From Chloracidobacterium sp. (lineage in GTDB: Bacteria; Acidobacteriota; Blastocatellia; Pyrinomonadales; Pyrinomonadaceae), in contig JADJWM010000017.1 in NCBI GenBank assembly GCA_016716365.1, positions 930,001 to 994,000 of the forward strand: DNA of 64,000 nt. Direction: 5' to 3'. Positions 25,974 to 33,862 of the stretch are shown here, one piece after another. Under the pieces are notes generated by a model that was not told where the DNA came from, did no database searches, and was given only the letters and a program-made list of their open reading frames with translations. Both the position numbers and the translations under genes were made by a program. The stretch's first letter is position 1, and every line of letters starts with the position of its first letter.

Positions 25974-27008
25974 TCAGGGATCTTCGCGGGCCGCCGGATG
26001 GGATCGGATATACCGCTCGAACTTGGCGCGGTCGGGGTGTTCCGGCACCTTTTCCAGAAAGAGCGCGTATTCGCGGCTGGCACGCCTTTTCGCACCGGCG
26101 AGATCATAGAGGCGGGCCATCAGCAGATGCGATTGAGCCATTCCGACGGGATCGATCTCGATCGCCCGGTTCAGGGCCGCAACGCCAAGCGTTCCTTGCT
26201 TATTCAGAATGTACGCCTCGCCGAGAAGTTGATGGGCACGAGCGAGTTCCGGTTCCATTTCGACAGCTTTTTTGAGGGTCTCGATCGCGTTTCTAATGTT
26301 CTTCCGCACCAGGTAGATCTGGCCGAGGTTCAGCATCGCCGGAACAAAGTCCGGGCGTTCCTTGAGCGCACGCACGTAAGAAGTCTGAGCAGCCCGCCGG
26401 TCGTTCTTCTGATAATAGAGCGAACCCAGTCGGGCCCAGGCGACGAAATCCTGCGGGTCGGACGCGAGAAGCTCGCGGAACAGACGAATGGCCCGGTCGG
26501 TTTCGCCTTTCTCATCCGCGTCGTCGGCCCGCTCGAATAACGCGGCGTTCCCTTCGCTACGGGAATAAGCGTATTTCACCGACACGGTCCCCGGCGGAGC
26601 GAGCGGGCTGTCCCTTTGCGTCGCGTAAACGGCGAAATCCTGTCGAAACTGCTTCGGCCCCACCGAAGGCAGTGAGCGGCGTTCGACCTCCACGCCTTCG
26701 ATGTCGACGATCACAGTGCCGCCGCTGCCGTCCAGCTCACGAAAGCAGTAGTTTCCGGTGCGTCCGATCGTGAAGCGATACTCGCGACGCTGCCTGTCGA
26801 GAACGGTGACCGTGATCTTCGGCAAACGGGCCCCGCGATCAAAACCGTTAAGTGAAATGCGGCCGAATACGAACGGCGAATTCAGCCACACGGTCCCGCC
26901 CGTCTCCCCGCAGATCTCGTTCAATTGGGCGCGAGCCGCAAGCGGAAAAATCAGGATCATCGCTGCGCAAAAAAATAAGGACTTTGATGTTGTTATCGTG
27001 TTTTTCAA
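25974..27008 (-). CDS. Secreted TPR protein with N-terminal beta domain, paralog of 24593-25612
   Basis: 344 residues from a TTG at 27008; no ATG fits the signal peptide and a stop codon lies just upstream in frame, so the unusual start is the best choice. The signal peptide ends at LAARAQ. A beta domain with two Cys (EICGETG and YCFREL) precedes TPR units (VAWARLGSLYYQKNDRRAA, VPAMLNLGQIYLVRKNI, RAHQLLGEAYILNKQG). The whole layout matches the neighbour at 24593, with the same KAIELDP-type and FLEKVPEHPDR-type blocks near the end, so the two arose by duplication. Both are likely periplasmic. The beta domain differs more than the TPR part. Confidence 0.8.
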   Translation of the reverse strand: MKNTITTSKSLFFCAAMILIFPLAARAQLNEICGETGGTVWLNSPFVFGRISLNGFDRGARLPKITVTVLDRQRREYRFTIGRTGNYCFRELDGSGGTVIVDIEGVEVERRSLPSVGPKQFRQDFAVYATQRDSPLAPPGTVSVKYAYSRSEGNAALFERADDADEKGETDRAIRLFRELLASDPQDFVAWARLGSLYYQKNDRRAAQTSYVRALKERPDFVPAMLNLGQIYLVRKNIRNAIETLKKAVEMEPELARAHQLLGEAYILNKQGTLGVAALNRAIEIDPVGMAQSHLLMARLYDLAGAKRRASREYALFLEKVPEHPDRAKFERYIRSHPAAREDP

Positions 27009-27140
27009 AACCAGCCGGCGATCACATCAGGCTCCGCGGGGTCAAGGCTCAAACAAGCCTTCTTGACCCGGAAGCGACGCAGGATCCAACGCTGATTGAA
27101 TTCCAATCATGCCTGGAAGTCAAGCGCCTTCTCAAAGCGG

Positions 27141-27797
27141 TCACCGTGCGGCAAAGGAATCGTTGCCGGTGATATCGGCGAGATGGCGGGTGTCGTTCAA
27201 AGCGAGAACGCGAACATTATTACGCCCGCGGATCTCGAAGCGGTTGATCCCACAGTTGGAGGTTACGAGCCAGGGCGTGCTGCGCGTAGCGCGGTGAATG
27301 GCCCCCATAAGGTGAAGCGTCAAAAAGCAAATTGCCCCGGTGTGTGAAAAGATGGCGATCTTTTCGCCGTTGTGGTTGCGAAGTATATCGGAAAGCTCCG
27401 CTCCGGCCCGTTTCAACAGATGCCGGTAGCTTTCGCCCTCCGTTATCACATGCTGAACGCTTCGCCTGACAAGCGCGTAGTAATCGCGTGGATATTTGGC
27501 CTTCGATTCGTCGAAGGTCAGGCCCTCCAGCACACCGACATGCCTTTCGCGGAACGCCCTCGATTCCCGGACCGGAATATCGAGTGCCTTCGCGAGCGGT
27601 TCTGCCGTTTGGACCGCACGAAGAAGGTCGCTGGAATAGATCACCGAGACGCCTTCCTTCGCTAGAAGCCCCGCCGTAGCGGCAGCCTGCTTGTGGCCGA
27701 GCGGCGACAGCGGCGTCGGCCCGTGCCCGCCGAATCGTCCTTCCGCGTTACCGGCGGACTGTCCGTGGCGTATTAGAAAGAGTCGTGTGATCGGCAT
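27141..27797 (-). CDS. Histidine phosphatase family protein (phosphoglycerate-mutase-like)
   Basis: About 218 residues. ATG at 27797 puts the catalytic LIRHGQ motif at residues 7-12, as in the family; a GTG at 27821 would add 8 residues. Other conserved parts are YSSDLLRAVQTAEPLA, the acid residue in RERHVGVLEGLTFDE, and the second catalytic His in IFSHTG. The fold transfers a phosphoryl group through the first His. CobC, phosphoglycerate mutase and broad phosphatases all share this pattern, and the sequence does not choose. It lies 62 bases after the prfA stop on the same strand and may be cotranscribed with it. Confidence 0.88.
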   Translation of the reverse strand: MPITRLFLIRHGQSAGNAEGRFGGHGPTPLSPLGHKQAAATAGLLAKEGVSVIYSSDLLRAVQTAEPLAKALDIPVRESRAFRERHVGVLEGLTFDESKAKYPRDYYALVRRSVQHVITEGESYRHLLKRAGAELSDILRNHNGEKIAIFSHTGAICFLTLHLMGAIHRATRSTPWLVTSNCGINRFEIRGRNNVRVLALNDTRHLADITGNDSFAAR

Positions 27798-27859
27798 CCG
27801 GGGTGAACGGCCGTCGAACACTCAGCTGGTCCGATGACCGGAAATGCAACGCAGCCAGC

Positions 27860-28936
27860 TTAAACACTGACCGCTTCGACTTTGAGCTTCTCGGTTTGAT
27901 AATGGGTCCGAAGCGCGTCGATAAAATCGTCAAGCTGTCCTTCGAGTACGAGGTCGAGTTGATGGACCGTGAGCCCGATCCTGTGATCGGTGACCCTGTT
28001 TTCCTTGAAATTATACGTGCGAATCTTTTCGGAACGGTCTCCGCTCCCGACCATCGACTTGCGTTCCGCCGAGAGGGCGTCATGCTGTTTTTGCTCCTCG
28101 ATCTCTTGGAGCCTGGCACGAAGCACCCGCATCGCCTTCTCGCGGTTCTTTATCTGCGATTTTTCATCCTGCATCGAAACAACGGTGTTGGTCGGAAGAT
28201 GTGTGATGCGAACCGCCGAATATGTCGTATTCACCGATTGGCCGCCCGGCCCGGATGAACAGAACGTGTCGATGCGAAGGTCGTTCGGGTTGATCTGGAC
28301 GTCCACCTCCTCGGCCTCGGGCAGCACGGCGACGGTCACGGCCGAAGTGTGGATGCGTCCCTGCGTTTCGGTTTGCGGCACACGCTGGACGCGATGGACG
28401 CCGGATTCATAACGCAGTTTCGAGAAAACACGGTCGCCTTCGATCAGAGCGACGGCTTCCTTGATCCCGCCGACACCGGTGTCTGCCGTCTCCAGGACCT
28501 CCATCTTCCATCCCTGTCTTTCGGCGTAGCGTGCGTACATTCGCAGCATCTCGGCCGCGAAAAGGGTCGCTTCGTCGCCGCCTGTACCGGCACGGATCTC
28601 GAGAATAACGTTCTTTTCGTCGTTCGGATCCTGCGGGAGCAGAAGCACTTTCAGCTCTTCCTCGGCCGCCGGCAGCTTGCTCTCGATCTCCTCGACTTCG
28701 GCCAGCGCCATTTGCTTCATATCTTCGTCGTCTGCAGCAAGCGACAATTCGCGGGCACCTTGCAGGTCGTCCGTCAGCTTTCTAACCTCTCGATATTTTT
28801 CGACAATGATGCCGAGGCTTCGATGCTGCTTCATCGCTTTTGCATAGGCCTTCATATCGGCCGTAATCTCGGGCGACGAGATCTGCTCGGTCAGCTCTTC
28901 GTATGTCTTTTCAATTTGTGCGAGTTTTTCCAGCAT
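27860..28936 (-). CDS. prfA: Peptide chain release factor 1
   Basis: 358 residues, the usual length. The GGQ motif at 231-233 (SSGPGGQSVNT) promotes peptidyl-tRNA hydrolysis. PQT at 187-189 is the PxT stop-recognition tripeptide that marks RF1 (UAA/UAG) rather than RF2. The sequence EIRAGTGGDEATLFAAEML is characteristic. It is part of a block with a DUF1385 protein and rpmE, an order also seen in other phyla. The partner methyltransferase gene prmC is not next to it. Confidence 0.97.
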   Translation of the reverse strand: MLEKLAQIEKTYEELTEQISSPEITADMKAYAKAMKQHRSLGIIVEKYREVRKLTDDLQGARELSLAADDEDMKQMALAEVEEIESKLPAAEEELKVLLLPQDPNDEKNVILEIRAGTGGDEATLFAAEMLRMYARYAERQGWKMEVLETADTGVGGIKEAVALIEGDRVFSKLRYESGVHRVQRVPQTETQGRIHTSAVTVAVLPEAEEVDVQINPNDLRIDTFCSSGPGGQSVNTTYSAVRITHLPTNTVVSMQDEKSQIKNREKAMRVLRARLQEIEEQKQHDALSAERKSMVGSGDRSEKIRTYNFKENRVTDHRIGLTVHQLDLVLEGQLDDFIDALRTHYQTEKLKVEAVSV

Positions 28937-28966
28937 AAACCTTTCGTCGGTTCACTCGATCGTCGC

Positions 28967-30178
28967 TCAAGCGCCCTGCGGTTCGAGTTTCAGCGATTCA
29001 TCCAGCGCCCGGATGGCCACCTCCAACTGCTCGTCGTCCGGCTCCTGCGTGGTGATGTTCTGCAGCCAGATGCCCGGCAGCGTCATGGTCTTAAAAAATG
29101 CACCGGATTCCTTTTTGGCGGCGTACCGGATGACCTCGTACGAAAGGCCGGCAACGAGCGGCATTAGTGCGATGCGGACCACAAGATTCAGCCACGTCTG
29201 CTCGAAGGTGATCACTGAGAACAGGACGATCGACACGAGCATCACGACCATCAAAAACGAAGTGCCGCAGCGGGGGTGCTGACGCCTCTGCCCGCGAGCG
29301 TTCTCAGGCAGAAGTTCCAGGCCGTTCTCCCAGGTGAAGACCGTTTTATGCTCGGCGCCGTGGTATTCGAAGACCCGCCGGATGTCCTTAAGAAACGACA
29401 TCGAGTAGATCATTATGACGAAAAAGATCATCCTGATAACGCCGTCGACGAGATTAAAGGCGATCCAAGAATGGGGTTTCGTCTCCCAGGTGTAGGCGTA
29501 GAACGACTGCCACCAGCCTGCCTCGGCCGCAACGGCCGGCGGCTCGGCCCAACCCATCGCGATGAAGCCCACATTAGTCAGAAGAAGCGGAGCGACCACG
29601 AACAGGGCGATATTGAACGCCAAGGCAAAAATTATCGAACCTACGGCGCTTGCTGACTGAGAAAGCTTTTTGGGCGGAGCGGCTTCCTTTTCTTCGGGAA
29701 GCACCAACTTCGCTGGTGCCTTCAGAAAACGTTCGTCCTCGGTGCCTTCGGCAAGCGCGTACTGGGTCTCAACCTTTTTTTCCTTCGCAAGTTCTTCCTG
29801 TTCCTTCAGGTCGTCTTCGTAGATGCGAGCCGAAAAATTCAGCGCCTTAACGCCGAGAGCGAGGGACTGGATCAGCGTGGCGCCGCCGCGCAGTACCGGC
29901 AATCCCATCCATTTGTACTTATCGCTCCATCGCGGCAGACGTTCGGCCGTTGTGATGATCTCGCCATTGGACCGGCGGCACGCGATCGCGTAGGCCGATG
30001 GTGTGCGCATCATCACGCCTTCCATCACCGCCTGGCCGCCTACGATCAGGTCGCGCTCGACGGCAAACACCGTGTGCAGGAACTTCAACTTTTTCGCGGA
30101 TCGCTTTTTCATCATCTTTATTCGGCCGATCTTTCGGGCCCGGGGCTTAGATGCTGATTTAAGGGACGAGGCCGCCAT
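28967..30178 (-). CDS. DUF1385 (YqhQ-like) integral membrane protein
   Basis: 403 residues. The DUF1385 start IVGGQAVMEGVMMRTP and WKGLPVLRG-like WMGLPVLRGGATL are diagnostic. Several membrane helices follow, e.g. ~185-210 (IIFALAFNIALFVVAPLLL) and others near the C-terminus. The motif EYHGAEHKTVFTWENG with conserved His and Glu, followed by HPRCGTSFLMVV, is the family signature and suggests a metal-binding or enzymatic site at the membrane, which is unproven. The family is named YqhQ in Bacillus and is commonly found between rpmE and prfA, as here. The charged N-terminus of about 45 residues is longer than in many homologs. Confidence 0.9.
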   Translation of the reverse strand: MAASSLKSASKPRARKIGRIKMMKKRSAKKLKFLHTVFAVERDLIVGGQAVMEGVMMRTPSAYAIACRRSNGEIITTAERLPRWSDKYKWMGLPVLRGGATLIQSLALGVKALNFSARIYEDDLKEQEELAKEKKVETQYALAEGTEDERFLKAPAKLVLPEEKEAAPPKKLSQSASAVGSIIFALAFNIALFVVAPLLLTNVGFIAMGWAEPPAVAAEAGWWQSFYAYTWETKPHSWIAFNLVDGVIRMIFFVIMIYSMSFLKDIRRVFEYHGAEHKTVFTWENGLELLPENARGQRRQHPRCGTSFLMVVMLVSIVLFSVITFEQTWLNLVVRIALMPLVAGLSYEVIRYAAKKESGAFFKTMTLPGIWLQNITTQEPDDEQLEVAIRALDESLKLEPQGA

Positions 30179-30328
30179 CTTCGATAAGGACGGCCTCGAT
30201 AAAGATCAACGCCGGCTTTTTTATGTCCGGCCGCAACTGTGCTGAATTACACCTTTAGCGGCCGGCAAGGTCAAGCCGGCGTCGGATTCTGGAGAGCTAA
30301 TAATTTTGGTTCGAAAGGCCGACCATGA

Positions 30329-30592
30329 TCATACCGCTGCGTTCTCGGTCGATTCCGCGGCCGGTGCGGGCTGGACGGCCTCTGTCTTGCCGCCTCTGGC
30401 GTAACGACGCTTAAAGCGGTCAACACGTCCGGCGGTGTCCACCAATTTCTGCTTTCCGGTGAAAAACGGATGACAATCAGAACAAATTTCAACGTGCAGG
30501 TCCTCGCCCATGGTCGATCCGGTCTTGAACGAATGGCCGCAGGCACAAACGACGTTGATCTCTTGGTAATTAGGATGAATATCTTTCTTCAT
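30329..30592 (-). CDS. rpmE: 50S ribosomal protein L31, zinc-type
   Basis: 87 residues. The start MKKDIHPNYQE and the body FFTGKQKLVDTAGRVDRFKRRY identify L31. Cysteines C16, C18, C37 and C40 are the zinc-ribbon set of the C+ type, so this is the zinc-bound version normally used when zinc is plentiful. The last 20 residues (Ala/Pro/Glu-rich) are an extension beyond the usual length. It heads the block with the DUF1385 gene and prfA. Confidence 0.97.
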   Translation of the reverse strand: MKKDIHPNYQEINVVCACGHSFKTGSTMGEDLHVEICSDCHPFFTGKQKLVDTAGRVDRFKRRYARGGKTEAVQPAPAAESTENAAV

Positions 30593-30685
30593 ATCTGTAC
30601 CCCCCTTGAATTATTCGACACGACAGACAAACTTAAATCATACGCCTGTGGGGAGTTCCGGTCAAGGGCAGGCCTGAGCATGAAG

Positions 30686-31129
30686 TTACCGCTTTATGAC
30701 GCTTTCATAGGTATCGATCCATTCCTTCGGCGTTATTTTTGCCACCAGCCGGCCGATAAGTTCAAAGGGGATGTCATCCGGTTTTTTGAACCGAACGCAG
30801 CATTTGCCCATATCGAGCTTCTTTGTCGAATACTTGGGCCATTCCGTTTCGAACCAATTGAGCAGGTCGCCGCTAGAATAAAGGCCCATGTGGTAAAGCG
30901 AGATATAGTTCTTCTGCGACGCGAGGTTAAGAAACGGAAGCGGCTGCTTAGGGTCGCAATGGTAGCCGCCGGGATAGAGTTTGTGCGGCACGACCCACGC
31001 AAGCATTCCGTAACTCATCGTTTCTTCGAAACCTTTCGGAAGGTTCCTGACGATGATCTTTCTTAATTTCGCGATCGCTTCTCGGCGTTCGTCAGGCAGC
31101 GATTCGATATAGGCGTTTGCCGACTTGGC
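30686..31129 (-). CDS. DUF1801 domain protein (YdhG-like), start unresolved
   Basis: The conserved core is clear: EETMSYGMLAWVVPHKLYP, then LPFLNLASQKNYISLYHMG, then KLDMGKCCVRFKKPDDIP. An ATG inside this core (31018) would cut off conserved sequence, because the same frame upstream encodes NAYIESLPDERREAIAKLRK and IIVRNLPKGFEE, the normal N-terminal part of the domain. However, no ATG, GTG or TTG occurs in that frame before a run of twelve A at ~31166-31177 on the + strand. Only a CTG at 31097 exists, or the true start has been lost by an error at the poly-A run. The coordinate given is the farthest extent of clear homology. The function is unknown; small single-domain proteins. Confidence 0.75.
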   Translation of the reverse strand, partial: AKSANAYIESLPDERREAIAKLRKIIVRNLPKGFEETMSYGMLAWVVPHKLYPGGYHCDPKQPLPFLNLASQKNYISLYHMGLYSSGDLLNWFETEWPKYSTKKLDMGKCCVRFKKPDDIPFELIGRLVAKITPKEWIDTYESVIKR

Positions 31130-31398
31130 TTCCGATCTCCCTTCTGGTTCGGGGACGCCCGCCGGAAAAAAAAAAAACTGTGGGTAAACGGTCGATTTCA
31201 GTTTAGGCGCGTTGGGCCAACTTTCTCTCGCGGGTTGAAAATACTTCGCTCTCTACTTATAATTACCAGAACGGGAAACGGGCTAATGAGCCTTAACTGT
31301 CCGTCAACGGTCGTCGTTGGCCGAATCCCGCTCTTGGACTGGTTCCGCCCCAGATAAGCCAAAGGCCGTCATCGGGGCGGGCCCTTAGTTTGTTCAGC

Positions 31399-32670
31399 TC
31401 ATATCGCAAGTGAGGGGATTCCTAACCGTGATGTTGGGGGGCGGTCGTCCTTGACGACCTCTTCGCCGTTATCTTCACGTCGCGTCGCTACGATAAGGTT
31501 GTTCTTCGGCGTGTGCTCGGTCGCAACGAACTCGAACATCTTTGTCTTATATCCGTGTGCTTCGAGGAGCATCGAGCGAATTCCGTCGGTGATCGTTTCG
31601 GAAATACGCTCGTGCATAACGGGATGTTTCAGTATCGGGGCGAGAAGCTCGGGCGGCTTTAGCTGTTTCTTTATTTCGTGATGACAGCACGGAGCGGCAA
31701 TGATAATTTCGGCATCGGCCATGATGCCTTTGTAAAGAGCATCATCGGTCGCGGTGTCGCACGCGTGGAGCGCGATAAGGATGTCGACTTTTTCTATTTC
31801 GGTGTCGGCGATCGTACCCTGCCGAAAATGAAGCCCATCGAAGCCGCACGACTTCGCAAGGTCGTTGCAAAGTGAAACAAGTTCGGTGCGCTGTTCGACG
31901 CCGGTAACGTCGACTTTTCGGTCAGAAACGTGACTGTAAAGGAGCGTGGAGTCCCGGGAATCACCCAATGCACGCTCGTTCACACTCGCGTTTCCGCCGG
32001 AATCAGGCCCTTCCTCGCGATCGATCCTCCGAAGGTACTCGTACAGGGCAAACGTCAGATATCCCTTACCTGAGCCCATGTCGACGATCTTCAGGTCTGG
32101 TTTATCCTTCAGCAAAGAATTTTCGATGAGTCGGTCGACGATCTCAATGAACTTGTTTATTTGCTTCCATTTGTCGCGCTGATCGGCTCGAACTACGACC
32201 CCGTCACCTTTTTCACCCACTCCGCGTTTGCGCACTTCGGTCGTGACCCCGAGGGCCTTTAGGAAAGGTGAATTCAGATCGACGAACGTCTTCTTGGCTC
32301 GGTCATGGGCGCGAACGGGTGCGGCCTGCATCGATGGCCGTCCCTTGACGAGCCGGGCGTTTCGTTTGCCGACCGTAAGCTGTATGTCGAGATCGGCCGC
32401 GAAAAGATGCCCGCTGCGAAAGCCGGGGTCAAAAAGCCGCCTCACCTCGGCCACCGCTTTCTCTGTATCGAAATTCTTGACCGCATCGCGGTTATGGAAG
32501 CGATAATGGAACATCAGCCTCGGCCCCTTTTTGAGTTCGACGGGCCGGACCGAAACCCGTTGCAGTTGATGTTCGGCGCCTTTATAATTGCTCAAAGTCA
32601 GCTTAATGAACGTGCCGCTCGCGAAGCTTTTTTGCAGTTCGGCAATGAAGTTTTCGATCTCGATCGGCAC
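31399..32670 (-). CDS. Class I SAM-dependent methyltransferase (Methyltransf_32-like)
   Basis: 423 residues, cytoplasmic. The SAM-binding motif is IVDMGSGKGYLTFALYEYL, followed by VTGVEQRTELVSLC and a second motif ILIALHACDTATD. The motif AAPCCHHEI is typical of a group related to the glutathione S-transferase C-terminal-domain-containing methyltransferases. The N-terminal ~140 residues (SNYKGAEHQLQRVSVRPVEL, PFLKALGV) look like a substrate-recognition part. The target could be RNA or protein. It is divergent from the DinB-like gene, with 21 bases between the two starts, so they share one promoter region. Confidence 0.87.
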   Translation of the reverse strand: MPIEIENFIAELQKSFASGTFIKLTLSNYKGAEHQLQRVSVRPVELKKGPRLMFHYRFHNRDAVKNFDTEKAVAEVRRLFDPGFRSGHLFAADLDIQLTVGKRNARLVKGRPSMQAAPVRAHDRAKKTFVDLNSPFLKALGVTTEVRKRGVGEKGDGVVVRADQRDKWKQINKFIEIVDRLIENSLLKDKPDLKIVDMGSGKGYLTFALYEYLRRIDREEGPDSGGNASVNERALGDSRDSTLLYSHVSDRKVDVTGVEQRTELVSLCNDLAKSCGFDGLHFRQGTIADTEIEKVDILIALHACDTATDDALYKGIMADAEIIIAAPCCHHEIKKQLKPPELLAPILKHPVMHERISETITDGIRSMLLEAHGYKTKMFEFVATEHTPKNNLIVATRREDNGEEVVKDDRPPTSRLGIPSLAI

Positions 32671-32691
32671 AGCACGAAGAGGTTAGCACAT

Positions 32692-33222
32692 ATGGGATCA
32701 ACGGGAATACAAACGGAACAAGCCTCGATCGGTTCAAGAGAATTCGTCGAATCGGTCGCGTATCTTTTGCGTGAGACATTCGAAGGCTCGCCGGAGGGAA
32801 TGCCGAGCGCCTATTTGGATAGAGGCACGGGTATGTTCAGCACATTGGAGAACCTGTCGGCTGAAGAAGCCTCAAAAGATGTCAACGGCACGACCATCGC
32901 CGCCCACACCGAGCATGCGAAGTTTTACCTCGACCGCCTGTGCGAATTCATCAACGGGCGTACCGAGGCGGTGAATTGGGAAGACAGTTGGCTGATCGAG
33001 ACCGTCTCTGACGAGGAGTGGAAGGCCCTGCAGGGAAGCGTTCAGCGTGCGTATGAGCGTACGCTGCTTTGCCTGGCCGAAGAGCGACCGTGGACAGAAA
33101 TGCAGGTCGGGATGGCGATCGGGCTTAGTCGCCCATACGGCGTATCATTTAGGCTCGATCCGACAAATGGTAAAGAACAATTAGCCACGAATTGCACGAA
33201 TTTCACGAATAATTTCTCTTAA
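32692..33222 (+). CDS. DinB-like / DUF1572-type small protein with repeat-derived C-terminus
   Basis: 176 residues from ATG 32692, with GAAGAGG upstream. The layout resembles the DinB/YfiT four-helix fold: FVESVAYLLRETFEGSPEG, then TIAAHTEHAKFYLDRLCEFI with a conserved His, then VNWEDSWLIETVSDEEWKAL and SVQRAYERTLL. Members often bind metal or bacillithiol-like thiols, but only one of the usual three His is obvious. The last 12 residues (ATNCTNFTNNFS) are encoded by the left arm of the palindromic repeat starting at 33181, so the element has supplied the stop codon and the C-terminus. Confidence 0.72.
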   Translation: MGSTGIQTEQASIGSREFVESVAYLLRETFEGSPEGMPSAYLDRGTGMFSTLENLSAEEASKDVNGTTIAAHTEHAKFYLDRLCEFINGRTEAVNWEDSWLIETVSDEEWKALQGSVQRAYERTLLCLAEERPWTEMQVGMAIGLSRPYGVSFRLDPTNGKEQLATNCTNFTNNFS

Positions 33223-33312
33223 TTCCTTGAACATCTGCAATGTTCGGTTGTACTTGGCAAGTAACGAAAGAGAAAATAGGATTCGTGGAATTCGTGTAAT
33301 TCGTGGCAAAAG
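33181..33312. repeat. Palindromic repeat element with arms built from CACGAAT units
   Basis: The left arm (about 33182-33225, TAGCCACGAATTGCACGAAT) and right arm (about 33265-33312) are nearly perfect reverse complements over roughly 45 bases, with a few mismatches. Each arm is made of short CACGAATT-like repeats. Between them is an inner hairpin GAACAT/ATGTTC near 33229-33246. The element ends 5 bases before the VOC start codon and begins inside the DinB-like gene. It resembles short palindromic repeats scattered in environmental genomes; I know of similar sequences but cannot name a family. No transposase is in it. Confidence 0.75.
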
Positions 33313-33317
33313 ATCTT

Positions 33318-33734
33318 ATGAAATATTTGTTTCATCTGGCGTTTCCCGTGCACGACCTGTCGGCGGCCCGAGAGTTTTACGGCGGCGTGCTTGGCTGCGA
33401 GGAAGGACGAAGCGGCGATTGTTGGGTCGACTTTAACCTTTACGGGCATCAGATAGTGACGCACCTGGCCGAGAACGGTGCCGGGATCAAAGCGACGAAC
33501 TACGTTGATGCGGACGATGTGCCGGTCAACCATTTCGGGATCATTTTACCGATGGAAGAATGGCGCGCACTTGCCGACAAGCTGACTGCGAAGGGCGTCG
33601 AATTCATTATCGGGCCCAGGATCCGATTTGAGGGTGAGGTTGGCGAGCAGGCAACGATGTTCTTCCTCGATCCGAGCGGTAACGCACTGGAGTTCAAGGG
33701 CTTTAACGATCTTTCGAAGGTGTTTGCAAAGTGA
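33318..33734 (+). CDS. VOC (glyoxalase/bleomycin-resistance/dioxygenase) family protein
   Basis: 138 residues with two beta-alpha-beta-beta-beta units. The start HLAFPVHDLSAAREFYGGVLG is the family N-terminus and gives the first metal ligand (His6); NHFGIILP gives a second His, and the end FFLDPSGNALEFKGF supplies the acidic ligand. VOC proteins are metal-dependent and can be glyoxalases, epimerases or drug-binding proteins; the sequence does not tell. An upstream in-frame GTG at 33303 exists inside the palindromic repeat, but ATG 33318 gives the normal N-terminus. The repeat occupies the place of the promoter-proximal leader. Confidence 0.88.
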   Translation: MKYLFHLAFPVHDLSAAREFYGGVLGCEEGRSGDCWVDFNLYGHQIVTHLAENGAGIKATNYVDADDVPVNHFGIILPMEEWRALADKLTAKGVEFIIGPRIRFEGEVGEQATMFFLDPSGNALEFKGFNDLSKVFAK

Positions 33735-33862
33735 GTCTTATTTGGTGATATTGCCGGAATAGGTGAGAAGTGAACGGTGAAGGGTGCGTTTTAGTTCACC
33801 AACCAGTTGTGACCTATTACTTCTTACTTATTCCGAAATTGCGTTCAGACTGAATCGCTCGA

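Noticed and set aside
32305..32691. N-terminal extension of the DinB-like gene
   Set aside because: It overlaps the methyltransferase gene on the other strand, and recognisable sequence starts at the ATG at 32692, which has its own ribosome-binding site.
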